Below, piece after piece: positions 5,649-12,908 of a stretch of DNA of 29,862 nucleotides. A program made the translations under genes and the position numbers. How positions within the stretch are numbered: the stretch's first letter is position 1; every line of letters starts with the position of its first letter. Source of the DNA: a virus. The notes under the pieces are model-generated. The model saw nothing but the letters and a program-made list of their open reading frames with translations. It did no database searches and had not been told where the DNA came from. The stretch spans positions 1 to 29,862 of IMG/VR virus record IMGVR_UViG_3300025112_000117. One strand, 5' to 3'.

Positions 5649-5948
5649 GCCATCCACAATACCTGGTCGGGTTCCGCCGGTCAAGTCAGACGGGGCAACC
5701 TTTCTTCACTTTTTTTCACTTTTTGTTATGTTGGCCCTTGCAATGTATACCCGCTAGGTGTATCTTTAAGACATAACAAAGAGAACGGGGGCCCGCAGAG
5801 GCGGGGACAAAGAGGAAGGGGAGCCCGCGCATACCGACAAGAACAGCGGCTAGCCCTGAGACTCACCAAGGCGAAACACCCGCAAGGATGTCCGTCCGGT
5901 CTGGCAACCGGGCGCTGATGAAGCCTGCCACTACGAGGAGATGAGACG
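5649..5948. promoter_or_regulatory. Divergent control region between the early operons
   Basis: This 300-nt gap separates the leftward early genes from the rightward helicase operon. It holds an AT-rich patch with a direct repeat (TTCACTTTTT at about 5705 and 5716) and a perfect 10-bp inverted repeat, TTTGTTATGT (5722-5731) and ACATAACAAA (5771-5780). The two arms bracket the promoter candidates. The right half (about 5781-5948) is purine-rich untranslated leader ending in the ribosome site of the first rightward gene. A regulator binding both arms could switch the two directions. Confidence 0.5.
5723..5766 (+). promoter_or_regulatory. Two overlapping rightward promoter candidates
   Basis: Candidate one is TTGTTA (5723-5728), 17 nt, TATACC (5746-5751). 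Candidate two is TTGCAA (5738-5743), 17 nt, TATCTT (5761-5766). Each box matches the sigma-70 consensus at 4 of 6 positions, and both spacings are ideal. Both lie between or over the arms of the 10-bp inverted repeat, so they would be sensitive to a repressor bound there. On the minus strand TATACA (5749-5744) could serve a leftward promoter, but its -35 region is poor. Confidence 0.4.
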
Positions 5949-6188
5949 ATGACATACCACACCACATGCTGCGGTTGCGAACGGAAGCTCGACGAGAACG
6001 GCAAGTACACGGCTCACACTGAGGACGGCGAGATGTTCTGTCGCAAGTGCACCGCTGATATGTCGCAAGTGTGCTGCAAGTGCGGCACGAAGCATCCGGT
6101 CTGGGACATGTACTACGTCGGTCCTGGTATCGGCCCACTCACAGACGAAGACGGCGTCGAGTGCGAGCGATGCCACGAAGCCGCGTGA
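5949..6188 (+). CDS. Small zinc-ribbon protein with several CxxC motifs (79 aa)
   Basis: The protein has four Cys pairs: CCGC (7-10), CRKC, CCKC and CERC, the last followed by H. The spacing suggests two zinc-ribbon or LIM-like modules of about 30 residues. A GAGGAG box about 9 nt before the ATG gives a firm start. It is the first gene of the rightward unit, with a long leader. Such tiny multi-zinc proteins in phages often bind nucleic acid or host polymerase, but this one is not recognised. Confidence 0.7.
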   Translation: MTYHTTCCGCERKLDENGKYTAHTEDGEMFCRKCTADMSQVCCKCGTKHPVWDMYYVGPGIGPLTDEDGVECERCHEAA

Positions 6189-6199
6189 CCGAATACGAG

Positions 6200-6250
6200 G
6201 GCGCCAACCGGCGCCTCTTGTACTGACCCGCGGCAATCAAGCCGGGGGTC
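6200..6250 (+). other. Two intergenic hairpins before the 60-aa gene
   Basis: The first is GGCGCC-AACC-GGCGCC (6200-6215). The second pairs GACCCGCGGC (6225-6234) with GCCGGGGGTC (6241-6250) around a 6-nt loop, with one mismatch in ten pairs. No run of T follows, so neither is a typical intrinsic terminator. The second hairpin ends a few bases before the ribosome site of the next gene and could protect, process or gate that message. Confidence 0.5.
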
Positions 6251-6267
6251 AGCACAGGAGAGAGACG

Positions 6268-6450
6268 ATGAACACCGAGAAACATGCAGAATTGGACGTC
6301 GCCAGGTTGCGAGTGCGCTCCGCCCAAGGTCTCTGGTGGAAAGCCCAAGCGGAGTTCGACCTGGCCCAAGCCCGCATGACAGCCGCCCGGTCGGAGCTTG
6401 CCCAAGCCCGTGCCGCGCTGGTCACCATAGGCGCCGACATTGACCACTAA
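6268..6450 (+). CDS. Small Ala-rich coiled-coil protein (60 aa)
   Basis: The sequence is nearly all predicted helix, rich in Ala, Gln, Arg and Glu, with a repeated LAQAR element (DLAQARMTAARSE then LAQARAAL). This gives a heptad-like pattern over about 45 residues. An AGGAGAG box about 7 nt before ATG 6268 supports translation. It lies between two hairpin-rich spacers in the rightward unit. No family is recognised; an oligomerising or partner-binding role is plausible only from the coiled coil. Confidence 0.6.
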   Translation: MNTEKHAELDVARLRVRSAQGLWWKAQAEFDLAQARMTAARSELAQARAALVTIGADIDH

Positions 6451-6496
6451 CTCACTAAGGGGGCACGCCCCCCTGGTGAGCCCTCGCGGAGGGTTC
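6451..6496 (+). other. Two strong hairpins before the 84-aa gene
   Basis: The first stem pairs CTCACTAAGGGGGC (6451-6464) with the segment ending CCTGGTGAG (6467-6480), about 12 of 14 pairs, starting right at the upstream stop codon. The second pairs GAGCCCTC (6478-6485) with GAGGGTTC (6489-6496) around GCG, one mismatch. No T tract follows. Position and strength suggest RNA processing, attenuation or translation control between two small genes. Confidence 0.5.
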
Positions 6497-6528
6497 ACGA
6501 GACGGGCGAGCACAAGAGGAGATGGGAC

Positions 6529-6783
6529 ATGACAGCCACAACACAAGAACGAGCCGAGCAACTCGCGCACATGAGCCCTTACGCCATCCTCCCCGACGAC
6601 TGGGAGCCGCCCCGGGCGCCGAAATGGACCAACATCAGCGATGAGTGGGGATACCGTGGCCCGGTCACTGTCGAAGACTACGAGGACATCGCCGCAGAGT
6701 TTGGCGAATCACTGACCATCGAAGAGCGCGAAGACGGCATCTACATTGACGGCGAACGGGTCGCCGAACACCTGGAGGACTGA
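6529..6783 (+). CDS. Acidic hypothetical protein (84 aa)
   Basis: A small, strongly acidic protein. It has no membrane segment and no known motif. The N-terminal part holds MSPYAILPDDWEPPRAPKW, and the C-terminal part looks like a small alpha/beta fold (VEDYEDIAAEFGESLTIEER, then DGIYIDGERVAEHLED). GAGGAG lies 8 nt before the ATG. The last codons contain the GGAGG ribosome site used by the next gene, which starts 2 nt after this stop. High acidity and small size are common among phage inhibitors of host DNA-binding proteins, but that is only a possibility here. Confidence 0.65.
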   Translation: MTATTQERAEQLAHMSPYAILPDDWEPPRAPKWTNISDEWGYRGPVTVEDYEDIAAEFGESLTIEEREDGIYIDGERVAEHLED

Positions 6784-6785
6784 TC

Positions 6786-7121
6786 ATGGGACAACGAGGC
6801 CGAAAAAGGTACGAGTCCAACATCGATGCGGAACTCTTCCGCCTGGCGCTCGGACTACTCCGGACAACCTACGCCGAAATGGCGAAGGCGTCCGGCTACA
6901 AGCTGGAGTCAGTTAAGCAAATGGCGAACGGAACCAACCCGGTAAGCCTGCGAATGGAGACCGCGCTCGCGAACATGGTCATCGGGCTGTGGAATGAGTC
7001 GGACCGGGTCCATCCGTTCCACAACCACCTGATCACCATTCGCGTAGATGGTCTCGACGTCACGGTAGTTGGCGGGAAGATCATGGGGTGCCGGACGGCG
7101 GTGTTGGGAGGTGGGGAATGA
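6786..7121 (+). CDS. HTH DNA-binding protein upstream of helicase-methylase
   Basis: A 111-residue protein. Residues about 17-60 (FRLALGLLRTTYAEMAKASG, then KLESVKQMANGTNPVSLRME) fit an XRE-like helix-turn-helix in which the recognition helix is KLESVKQMANG. The C-terminal half is beta-rich and unassigned. GGAGG lies 7 nt before the ATG. The stop overlaps the start of the helicase-methylase gene (ATGA), so the two are translationally coupled. It may regulate the unit or act as a sequence reader for the enzyme. It is not a full CI-type repressor, since no cleavage or dimerisation domain is seen. Confidence 0.65.
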   Translation: MGQRGRKRYESNIDAELFRLALGLLRTTYAEMAKASGYKLESVKQMANGTNPVSLRMETALANMVIGLWNESDRVHPFHNHLITIRVDGLDVTVVGGKIMGCRTAVLGGGE

Positions 7122-9376
7122 CTTACGAGGAGTTCATCGCAGGCAAGGCGCGGACGGTCGCCCCGTGCGGGTTGACCGACGTGCCGAAACTCAACCCAAT
7201 GCTTTTCGACTGGCAACGGGACATCGTGGCGTGGGCGCTCAAGCGCGGGCGCGCGGCCATCTTCGCGGATTGCGGGCTGGGCAAGACGCCCATGCAGTTG
7301 GAATGGGCTCGCCATGTGCCGGGCGATGTGCTCATACTCGCCCCTCTGGCCGTCGCCGACCAGACCTGCCTGGAGGCCGAGAAGTTTGGCGTGCCCGATG
7401 TCAACTATCGCCGGTCGATGGCGGATGTCACGCCGGGCATCACGATCACCAACTATGAGATGCTAGAGCACTTTGACGCCTCGGCCTTCGCGGGCGTTGT
7501 GCTGGATGAGTCGTCTATCCTCAAGGCATACGATGGCAAGACGCGAACGCGCATACTGGAGGCATTCGCGGATACTCCGTTCCGTCTGGCATGCACGGCC
7601 ACGCCAGCCCCCAACGACTACATGGAGCTCGGCAACCATGCCGAGTTCATGAGCGCGATGTCACGGGCCGAAATGCTGTCTTGTTTTTTCGTCCACGACG
7701 GAGGCGAGACGCAGAAGTGGCGGCTCAAAGGCCACGCCGGGGACGAGTTCTGGAAATGGGTATGCTCGTGGGCGGTGATGATACGGATGCCTTCGGACCT
7801 CGGGTATGCAGACGATGGCTTCGTGCTGCCGGCGCTCACAGTAGAGGACCATGTGGTCGATGTCGATCACGATCCGGCCACCACCGGAACGCTATTCGCG
7901 ATGGAAGCCAAGACGCTGACGGATCGACTCGGTGCCAGGCGTAGCACCATCGCAGAGCGGGTAGCATCGGTCGCCGCAATGGTCAACGCTACGCCGGGTC
8001 CGTGGGTCGTATGGTGCGCGCTCAATGACGAGAGCTCGTCTGTGGCGTCTGCCATCGACGGTGCCGTCGAGGTTCGCGGCTCACAATCGCTCGAAGTCAA
8101 AGAGGCAAACCTGCGAGCATTCTCGGATGGCTCGCTTCGCGTACTGGTCACCAAACCAAGCATAGCCGGGTTCGGCCTTAACTGGCAGCACTGCCACAAC
8201 GTGGCGTTCCTCGGTCTCGGTGACAGCTACGAGCAGTATTACCAGGCTATCCGCAGGTGCTGGCGATTCGGACAGACGCAGCCGGTGACATGCCATATAG
8301 TGACAGCGAAAACGGAGGCGAGGATCGTGGCGAACATCAAACGCAAGGAAGCGGACGCTACGCGCATGGCCGAGGACATGGCCAAGCACATGTCCGTGCA
8401 CAGCGCCGACATCGTCCGCGGGATGGCAAAGCCGGATAGCGCGAGCGTTTCCAGTAGCACCAAGGGCGACGGATGGGAAGCGATCCACGGGGACTGCGTG
8501 CGCGCGGTCTCGGCGATGGACTCCGACAGCATTGGGTACACGATCTTCTCGCCCCCGTTCGCCTCGCTCTACACCTACACCAATCTCCCCGAGGACATGG
8601 GGAACTGCAACAATTATACCGACTTCTCGGAGCACTTCGCCTACCTGATTCCAGAGTTGTTCCGCGTGACCATGCCGGGTCGGTTACTGTCGTTTCACTG
8701 CATGAACACTCCGACGCTCAAAAGCCGCGATGGCTTCGTGGGCCAGCGCGATTTCCGAGGCGAACTCATTCGCATGTTCGAGGCCTCCGGCTGGATCTTC
8801 CACAGCGAAGTATGCATCTGGAAAGATCCGGTCACGGCCATGCAACGAACGAAGGCGCTCGGGTTGCTGCACAAGCAGGTTGTCAAGGACAGCGCCATGT
8901 CGCGGCAAGGGATCGCCGACTATCTGGTCACCATGCGCAAGCCGGGAGACAACCCGGTCCCCGTGTCGGGCGAACTGTCCACGTTCGTCGGTGACCCGGC
9001 TACGTTCAAGCCGACCGGGCGCCTGAGTATTGACATCTGGCAACGGTACGCCAGCCCAGTGTGGATGGACATACGCCCATCCAGGACACTGCAATACCGT
9101 TCCGCGCGGGACCACAAGGACGACCGGCACATCTGCCCGCTCCAGTTGGACGTAATAGAGCGAGCCATGCAACTATGGTCCATGCCCGGGGATCTGGTGC
9201 TGTCGCCTTTCATGGGAATTGCATCCGAGGGCCATGTCGCGGTGACGACCGGGCGCCGGTTCGTGGGAACCGAACTGAAAGACTCATACTACCGGCAGGC
9301 GGTGAAGAACCTACGCATAGCCGAACGCGAGGCGGGCGAGGGCATGTTGTTCACAGCCGAGGAGATGGCACAATGA
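7118..9376 (+). CDS. SNF2-like helicase fused to DNA methyltransferase
   Basis: A 752-residue fusion. The N-terminal half is an SF2/SNF2-type ATPase: FADCGLGKT (Walker A, 49-57), VVLDESS (DExx, 127-133), CTATPAPND (motif III, 159-167), VTKPSIAGFGLNW (motif V region, about 344-356) and QAIRRCWRFGQTQP (motif VI, 376-389). The C-terminal half is an amino-methyltransferase of the beta arrangement: SPPF (478-481, catalytic) precedes the SAM-binding SPFMGIASEG (696-705). SPPY/F motifs are usual for N4-cytosine or N6-adenine enzymes. One chain could thus move on DNA and methylate it, protecting phage DNA. ATG 7118 overlaps the stop of the HTH gene and has GGGAGG upstream; an earlier GTG is unnecessary. 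No nuclease domain is seen. Confidence 0.9.
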   Translation: MTYEEFIAGKARTVAPCGLTDVPKLNPMLFDWQRDIVAWALKRGRAAIFADCGLGKTPMQLEWARHVPGDVLILAPLAVADQTCLEAEKFGVPDVNYRRSMADVTPGITITNYEMLEHFDASAFAGVVLDESSILKAYDGKTRTRILEAFADTPFRLACTATPAPNDYMELGNHAEFMSAMSRAEMLSCFFVHDGGETQKWRLKGHAGDEFWKWVCSWAVMIRMPSDLGYADDGFVLPALTVEDHVVDVDHDPATTGTLFAMEAKTLTDRLGARRSTIAERVASVAAMVNATPGPWVVWCALNDESSSVASAIDGAVEVRGSQSLEVKEANLRAFSDGSLRVLVTKPSIAGFGLNWQHCHNVAFLGLGDSYEQYYQAIRRCWRFGQTQPVTCHIVTAKTEARIVANIKRKEADATRMAEDMAKHMSVHSADIVRGMAKPDSASVSSSTKGDGWEAIHGDCVRAVSAMDSDSIGYTIFSPPFASLYTYTNLPEDMGNCNNYTDFSEHFAYLIPELFRVTMPGRLLSFHCMNTPTLKSRDGFVGQRDFRGELIRMFEASGWIFHSEVCIWKDPVTAMQRTKALGLLHKQVVKDSAMSRQGIADYLVTMRKPGDNPVPVSGELSTFVGDPATFKPTGRLSIDIWQRYASPVWMDIRPSRTLQYRSARDHKDDRHICPLQLDVIERAMQLWSMPGDLVLSPFMGIASEGHVAVTTGRRFVGTELKDSYYRQAVKNLRIAEREAGEGMLFTAEEMAQ

Positions 9377-9648
9377 GCATCGCGAAGGCATACGCGGACG
9401 AACTGCAATGGCACACCGACCGGCAACCGCTGACGGGCGAGTCGTGGCTCCTGACCGGGAAGAAACTCGGGGAGGTGGACGAGGTGTCCTTGGATGGATT
9501 CTCTGCCGACGACGTGGAGCAGCTGTGCTGCCTGGCGATCCTCCGGTCGCTGCCCATCGAGCGCGTACCCAAGGTGCTGGGCGAGTACATCCGGCTCCGC
9601 GCGGACGGACACCACTGGCTCGCGAGACTCGAGGAGGGAACCAGATGA
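9373..9648 (+). CDS. Small helical protein coupled to the helicase-methylase (91 aa)
   Basis: The start overlaps the helicase-methylase stop as ATGA, so the two should be made together. The protein has SADDVEQLCCLAILRSLPIE followed by RVPKVLGEYIRLRADGHHWL, which looks like a compact bundle of helices. No catalytic motif or known domain is seen. A role as partner, specificity or regulatory subunit of the upstream enzyme is suggested only by coupling. Confidence 0.65.
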   Translation: MSIAKAYADELQWHTDRQPLTGESWLLTGKKLGEVDEVSLDGFSADDVEQLCCLAILRSLPIERVPKVLGEYIRLRADGHHWLARLEEGTR

Positions 9649-9676
9649 AGGTTTTCGCCCGAGCTGCACAGGCGAC

Positions 9677-10657
9677 TCAATGGGTCTCGACCATTTGCCT
9701 GAGCTCATCGTCGCTCAGCCAGCGGTCATTAGTGTCGCTGTTGAAACTGAATCCGTCCGGTAGACCGTCCGCGTCCTTCCAGTTGACGTCACCCCAGCGA
9801 TGATACTCGGGCAAGATCACGAACATGTCGTCGAGAGCCTTTGTGTGCCGGGCTTCATCGACGGACACCAGGCACTCGTGGAGCTTCTCGCCAGGGCGTA
9901 TTCCAGTGCACTCGATGTCACATCCAGGTGCGATGGTCTTGGCCAGCTCCATGATCCCGAGACTCGGAATCCGGGGCACGAAGACCTCGCCACCCACCAT
10001 GCGCTCGAGCGATAGGGAGACGAACTCAATGGCCTGATCCAACGTCAGCCAGAAACGAGTCATCCGTGGGTCGGTGACCGTCACCTTCCCCTGCTCGCGT
10101 TGCTGGCGGAAAAGCGGGATGATGCTGCCACGGCTGCCGAGGACATTGCCGTACCGGACGCAGCAGAATCGAGTGGCCCGGCCACCGGCGTATGAATTGC
10201 CCTGAATGAACAACTTCTCGGCGCAGAGCTTTGTCGCGCCGTATAGGTTGGTCGGAGACACGGCTTTGTCGGTGCTGAGGCCGATTACCTTCGGAACATT
10301 GCAGTCAATGGCGGCATTGATGACGTTGTGGGCTCCGAGGATGTTTGTCTTCACCGCTTCGAACGGGTTGTATTCGCACGCGGGCACCTGCTTGAGGGCG
10401 GCGGCGTGGATCACAACGTCCAGGCCCGCCTGGAAAGCACGGTGCAGGCGGCGCTCATCTCTGACGTTGCCGATGAAGAATTCCAGGCGCCTCTCACCTC
10501 GGAATTCACTGCGGATGTCATGCTGCTTGAATTCGTCCCGGCTGAAAACGATGATGCGTTCCGGCTGGCCATCGTCGAGCACACGCCTGACCAGACGACG
10601 CCCGAAGGAGCCGGTTCCCCCCGTGACGAGAATCCGCTTGTCTTTGAATGCTCTCAT
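9677..10657 (-). CDS. pseB: UDP-GlcNAc 4,6-dehydratase (inverting), PseB-like
   Basis: A short-chain dehydrogenase closely matching the PseB/FlaA1 pattern. It has TGGTGSFG (NAD-binding loop), AALKQVPACEYNP, STDKA with Asp and Lys, YGATK with the Tyr and Lys pair, VRYGNVLGSRGS, RMTRFW and GIRPGEKLHE. PseB converts UDP-GlcNAc to UDP-2-acetamido-2,6-dideoxy-L-arabino-hexos-4-ulose, the first step to pseudaminic acid and a feeder of other deoxy sugars. The end (DRWLSDDELRQMVETH) matches the usual family end, so the gene is complete. ATG 10657 overlaps the stop of the membrane-anchored protein gene (ATGA), so it is preferred over the ATG at 10684. It is the last gene of the late unit. The gene symbol refers to the enzyme family; a full pseudaminate pathway is not encoded here. 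Confidence 0.92.
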   Translation of the reverse strand: MRAFKDKRILVTGGTGSFGRRLVRRVLDDGQPERIIVFSRDEFKQHDIRSEFRGERRLEFFIGNVRDERRLHRAFQAGLDVVIHAAALKQVPACEYNPFEAVKTNILGAHNVINAAIDCNVPKVIGLSTDKAVSPTNLYGATKLCAEKLFIQGNSYAGGRATRFCCVRYGNVLGSRGSIIPLFRQQREQGKVTVTDPRMTRFWLTLDQAIEFVSLSLERMVGGEVFVPRIPSLGIMELAKTIAPGCDIECTGIRPGEKLHECLVSVDEARHTKALDDMFVILPEYHRWGDVNWKDADGLPDGFSFNSDTNDRWLSDDELRQMVETH

Positions 10658-10962
10658 CCGATGGCGTGGTAGAGAAAGAGGCATGCGGTTGCCAGCGCGA
10701 TCAGAACACCAACGATGGCAATGGTAGTTTTGGTCGTCTGGCGACTGTCGGCTAGGCGAGTCTCGATAGAGCCAACTCGGCCAATGATGCCAGGTTGGCC
10801 GTTGCCGTTCAGCGCCTTGTGGTTGTCATCAGTCAGCCGCTCAACGATGCCGACCGTAGTGAGGATCTTCGCGGTGGTATCACCGAGCTTGTCAATCTTC
10901 TCGCCATTCGCGCGAGCGGTCGCGACAAATGTCTCTATGTCTGCTCTGTCTTCTACAGTCAT
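10654..10962 (-). CDS. Coiled-coil protein with C-terminal membrane anchor, XhlA/holin-like
   Basis: From ATG 10962 the protein has 102 residues. A polar, helix-prone body (VEDRADIETFVATARANGEK to SIETRLADSRQ) is followed by one C-terminal membrane span (TTIAIVGVLIALATACLFLY). This layout resembles XhlA-type lysis-associated proteins and some holin accessory proteins. AGGTGG lies about 9 nt upstream. It sits at the end of the tail genes, where lysis genes are common, but the next gene is the sugar dehydratase and no endolysin is seen nearby. The lysis role is therefore a guess. Confidence 0.6.
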   Translation of the reverse strand: MTVEDRADIETFVATARANGEKIDKLGDTTAKILTTVGIVERLTDDNHKALNGNGQPGIIGRVGSIETRLADSRQTTKTTIAIVGVLIALATACLFLYHAIG

Positions 10963-10976
10963 GCCACCCCCACCTG

Positions 10977-11297
10977 CTACGATCCCAGAACATTCGCGAC
11001 CAGATCCTCGGGCGTCTTCCTGCCCTCGCTCCATTCTTCCAGCGTCCTGCGCGCACTTGCCACACGGGTCTGGTTCTCGCCGGTGTCCATGTTCCGGTCT
11101 TCGAGAACCTTCCTGGCGATGGCTGCGGCTTCCATGATATGCTCGGTCACCATGATAGCGGTCTCGTATGCTTCGTTGTCGGACGGCTCGCGGCCGAACG
11201 TCTCAACGATCTCGTGAAGCACGATGGCAACGACGGTGTCAATGCGAATCGCGCGGAGCAGGATGCGGAGCAGCATCTTGACCATGAGTGTCCTCAT
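10977..11297 (-). CDS. Hypothetical protein after the LamG tail gene (106 aa)
   Basis: Starting at ATG 11297, which overlaps the LamG gene stop as ATGA (another in-frame ATG is at 11285). The N-terminus MVKMLLRILLRAIRIDTVVA is basic and amphipathic or weakly membrane-active. The rest is a charged helical protein (AIMVTEHIMEAAAIARKVLE, then RRTLEEWSEGRKTPEDLVAN). No known family is recognised. Given its place between a receptor-binding-type protein and a membrane-anchored protein, a small tail or lysis accessory is possible. Confidence 0.6.
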   Translation of the reverse strand: MRTLMVKMLLRILLRAIRIDTVVAIVLHEIVETFGREPSDNEAYETAIMVTEHIMEAAAIARKVLEDRNMDTGENQTRVASARRTLEEWSEGRKTPEDLVANVLGS

Positions 11298-12907
11298 TTC
11301 TCGCGTATCGTGGTGTTGTAGCGGGCGCGAATGAATGACGTGGCCTTGGCCTCGTCCCATGCCTCGATGTGGGACATGCGAGCTGTGATACCGCCGAACC
11401 CGGTCGCCGTCAACGTGACGGGGAGCACATTGGTGCTGGTGACGCCGTTCTCGTGGACGTTCGCGCCATTGGTGCCCCAGTGGGTGGCTGCGGTGCCGTC
11501 CTGAGCATCGTACCAATATAGGTAGGTCGTCGGACCAAAGCTAGTGACCGTGATACCGCCATTGGCAAAATCCACATCGCCGACGTTGCGGGTGGCACCT
11601 GCCCATGTAATCGCGCGACGATAGCGGGATGTGTCGCCGTGGATGGGATCAGCTCGCAACAGGAGACTGGCATCTGGTACATGCTCGACCCAGTCTGTGA
11701 CGATCTGGGCGTCGGTCCAGGCTCGCGACCACACAGACACGTCGGCCAGAACGAGGTTCCCGAATTGGGTGTTGTTGCTGCCGAGGTATGAACTGCCGGC
11801 GGCTGTGTCTATTGCAACGGTGGTCTCTGACCCAATGCTCGTCCCATTGACCCATATCTCGGCAGTAGTGCCCGTCTGGGTGATAACGATCCGGTGCCAT
11901 TCACCAACTGTTAGAGTAGCGTCAAGGTCGATCAGCGCCTCGCCCACATCAGCCCACCACTCGACCTCGGTGGACCGCAACCTGACGGCCGTCTTGCCCC
12001 ATGTGATCACACGTTCGGCCGTTCCTGCGAGTAGTTTGACGCTAAACGCCACGGTGATCGGGGTTGGGGCTGCCTGGCTGCCAAGGTCGATCTCGTCGTC
12101 CGTGCCGTCGAACTGCGCCGATCCGTCGTACTCGAACAGCGTGCCGCCAGCGGGTGTGCCGTCAACCGCATTTGAACTGGCGTCGTCTGCGGTGAGTCGG
12201 GTGTCGGGATCTGCCGATAGCCACGCGCCTTCGAGTGCGGTGTCCGTCGTGTCGGATTGGACAGAGTAGGGCTCAAGCGCTGCCGGGGCTAGCGGCCGGT
12301 TCAAGTGGAACAGTTCGCTCGCCTGCGCGGCGGTGAGTTCGACGTCGTAGATGCGGACGTCGGCTAGGAAGCCGTCCATATACTGAGAGCCCGAGCCCGA
12401 TGCTAGCCGGGCGCCTATGCGGGTAGTAGTGGTCGCATCCCACACGCCAGTGAGCGAAGCATCAGTTCCTACGGCAGCCCCGTCCGCATAGTAGACGAGG
12501 GTCGAGCCATCGTATACCAGCGCGACATGATGCCACGCGGAAAAAGACAAGTCTGCGGTGCTGGATGCCTGAGCGATAGCTGCTATGCGGGCCAGTGGGC
12601 GCCACCCGGTTGCGCCTGCCTCGGTCTGAAACGTTAACGCGCCAATGGTGTTCTCTCTGGTCCCGATCATTATGTCGGCGGTGCCGCCAGCGTTGACGTA
12701 TGCCCAACATGCCAGGGATTGAGGAGCGCCCTCTGGCAATGCCAATGCGCCGACAGCCACGAACTCATCCCCGGTATGGTCGAGGGCTATCCGTGCGTTT
12801 TTATCCGTGGTGTAGGCTGCGGTGCCAGACCATGCAGGCGTGGTGTTGTCAGTAAGGTCCCGAGCCTGCACGCCGGGGATGTAGACCAATGGGGTTGGCA
12901 GTGCCAT
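11294..12907 (-). CDS. Tail protein with two LamG/concanavalin-like domains
   Basis: A 537-residue protein, the largest after the tape measure among the tail genes. Two LamG (jelly-roll) domains are visible. The first, about 37-210, has WHHVALVYDGSTLVYYADG and FLADVRIYDVELTAAQ, both hallmarks. The second, about 250-410, has WHRIVITQTGTTAEIWVNG and LADVSVWSRAWTDAQ. The last 125 residues form an unassigned beta-rich part. LamG domains bind sugars in many phage and cell-surface proteins, so this is the best receptor-binding or side-fibre candidate. AGGGG lies 7 nt before the ATG. It is preceded by a row of small beta proteins and followed by coupled small genes. Confidence 0.8.
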   Translation of the reverse strand: MALPTPLVYIPGVQARDLTDNTTPAWSGTAAYTTDKNARIALDHTGDEFVAVGALALPEGAPQSLACWAYVNAGGTADIMIGTRENTIGALTFQTEAGATGWRPLARIAAIAQASSTADLSFSAWHHVALVYDGSTLVYYADGAAVGTDASLTGVWDATTTTRIGARLASGSGSQYMDGFLADVRIYDVELTAAQASELFHLNRPLAPAALEPYSVQSDTTDTALEGAWLSADPDTRLTADDASSNAVDGTPAGGTLFEYDGSAQFDGTDDEIDLGSQAAPTPITVAFSVKLLAGTAERVITWGKTAVRLRSTEVEWWADVGEALIDLDATLTVGEWHRIVITQTGTTAEIWVNGTSIGSETTVAIDTAAGSSYLGSNNTQFGNLVLADVSVWSRAWTDAQIVTDWVEHVPDASLLLRADPIHGDTSRYRRAITWAGATRNVGDVDFANGGITVTSFGPTTYLYWYDAQDGTAATHWGTNGANVHENGVTSTNVLPVTLTATGFGGITARMSHIEAWDEAKATSFIRARYNTTIREK

Positions 12908-12908
12908 C

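Noticed and set aside
5888-5944. 18-codon plus-strand frame ending at the ribosome site of the first rightward gene
   Set aside because: It could be a leader peptide, but there is no good ribosome site and no sign of attenuation residues; not supported enough to list.
9645-9803. 52-codon plus-strand frame after the 91-aa gene
   Set aside because: Only the first 10 codons or so lie outside the pseB-like gene; the rest is antisense. Treated as a gene stub in the findings, not as a gene.
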